Below, piece by piece: positions 5,888 to 6,403 of a DNA stretch of 6,403 bases. Origin of the DNA: Glaciimonas sp. (GTDB taxonomy: Bacteria > Pseudomonadota > Gammaproteobacteria > Burkholderiales > Burkholderiaceae); contig JACMQE010000170.1 of the NCBI GenBank assembly GCA_014377145.1, positions 1 to 6,403 on the forward strand, in the 5' to 3' direction. The translations under genes were made by a program, and so were the position numbers. Each line of letters begins with the position of its first letter. The stretch's first letter is position 1. The notes under the pieces were generated by a model, which saw only the letters and a list, made by a program, of their open reading frames with translations, searched no databases and had not been told where the DNA came from.

Positions 5888-6403
5888 CTATCTGGTGGCG
5901 TAACGTGGCGTGCGATACGCTAGTACCAATAGCATAATCCCAAGCACGATCATTGGTATTGATAGCATCTGCCCAGCGGAAATTGTTACCCCTTCAAATG
6001 TCATGTTATAGTCCGGAATGCGGAAATACTCGGTGAAAAAACGGGCACAACCATACAACAAGCTAAACATGCCCGCCACTGCCATCCGTGGCCGGGGCTT
6101 GCAGGAAAATAGCCAGAGTATGATAAATAGCAAAATACCATCGACTAGCATTTGATAAATTGGGGAAGGATGGCGCGGCAGATTATCCACATTCGGCCAG
6201 ATCATGGCCCAGGGCAGCGATGCGTCCGCGACCCGACCCGGTAACTCTGCATTGATAAAATTACCTAGCCTGCCAGCGGCATAACCGATTGGCACCATCG
6301 GCGCAATGAAATCCATGATATCCATTAGCTTGCGGCCGTTTTTGTGACCCCACCATGCCATCGCCAGTAATACGCCGAGAAAGCCACCATGGAACGACAT
6401 GCC
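5888..6403 (-). CDS. lgt: Phosphatidylglycerol-prolipoprotein diacylglyceryl transferase Lgt (N-terminus outside window)
   Basis: Lgt is an inner-membrane enzyme that moves diacylglycerol from phosphatidylglycerol to the lipobox cysteine of prolipoproteins, the first step of lipoprotein maturation. About 171 residues are present and the frame is open to the window edge, where the codon before MSFHGG is Gly (the family GMSFHGG). Roughly the first 95-100 residues are therefore missing and the methionine at 6400 is not the start. Counting from that methionine, His4 of SFHGG corresponds to E. coli His103. The signature GRLGNFINAE holds Arg44 and Glu52 (E. coli Arg143 and Glu151). LPRHPSPIYQ is at 74-83, and YGCARFFTEYFR holds Arg120 (E. 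coli Arg239). Several hydrophobic helices are visible, the last near 140-162. Key residues are intact. It converges on the EVE gene, with no clear terminator in the gap. Confidence 0.95.
   Translation of the reverse strand, partial: GMSFHGGFLGVLLAMAWWGHKNGRKLMDIMDFIAPMVPIGYAAGRLGNFINAELPGRVADASLPWAMIWPNVDNLPRHPSPIYQMLVDGILLFIILWLFSCKPRPRMAVAGMFSLLYGCARFFTEYFRIPDYNMTFEGVTISAGQMLSIPMIVLGIMLLVLAYRTPRYATR

Overview
The window looks like chromosomal DNA of a betaproteobacterium in the Burkholderiales, most likely Oxalobacteraceae or a near relative. Three things suggest this: the fdsA-fdhD-fdsD order of a soluble NAD-dependent formate dehydrogenase operon, the order coiled-coil gene / zapA / 6S RNA / EVE gene / lgt, and a moderate base composition. 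The family assignment is an inference from gene order and protein style; no search was run.

Layout. Bases 1-2325 hold the 3' part of fdsA, the molybdenum and iron-sulfur catalytic subunit; its start lies outside the window. fdhD (fdsC, cofactor sulfuration) follows at 2342-3199 and fdsD (small delta subunit) at 3266-3490. This is the distal end of an operon that oxidises formate to CO2 with NAD+ in the cytoplasm. A decayed FUSC-type membrane protein gene lies at 3676-4194, with one nonsense codon and three frame breaks. A second functional block begins at about 4258: a promoter built into a palindrome, a small ZapB-like coiled-coil protein (4302-4529), and zapA (4526-4837), which overlaps it by ATGA. 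Then come a long interrupted inverted repeat (4842-4943), a 6S RNA gene with its own sigma70 promoter and intrinsic terminator (about 4986-5231), an EVE-domain protein (5393-5860) and, convergent on the minus strand, the C-terminal part of lgt (5888-6403).

The genes fall into three unrelated jobs: C1 energy metabolism (fds), cell division (the coiled-coil protein and ZapA), and housekeeping (6S control of RNA polymerase, prolipoprotein modification by Lgt). I found no new multi-gene system. The items worth a second look are intergenic: the repeat element and its lone arm, the near-leaderless palindromic promoter ahead of the division genes, the well-delimited 6S locus and the FUSC pseudogene.
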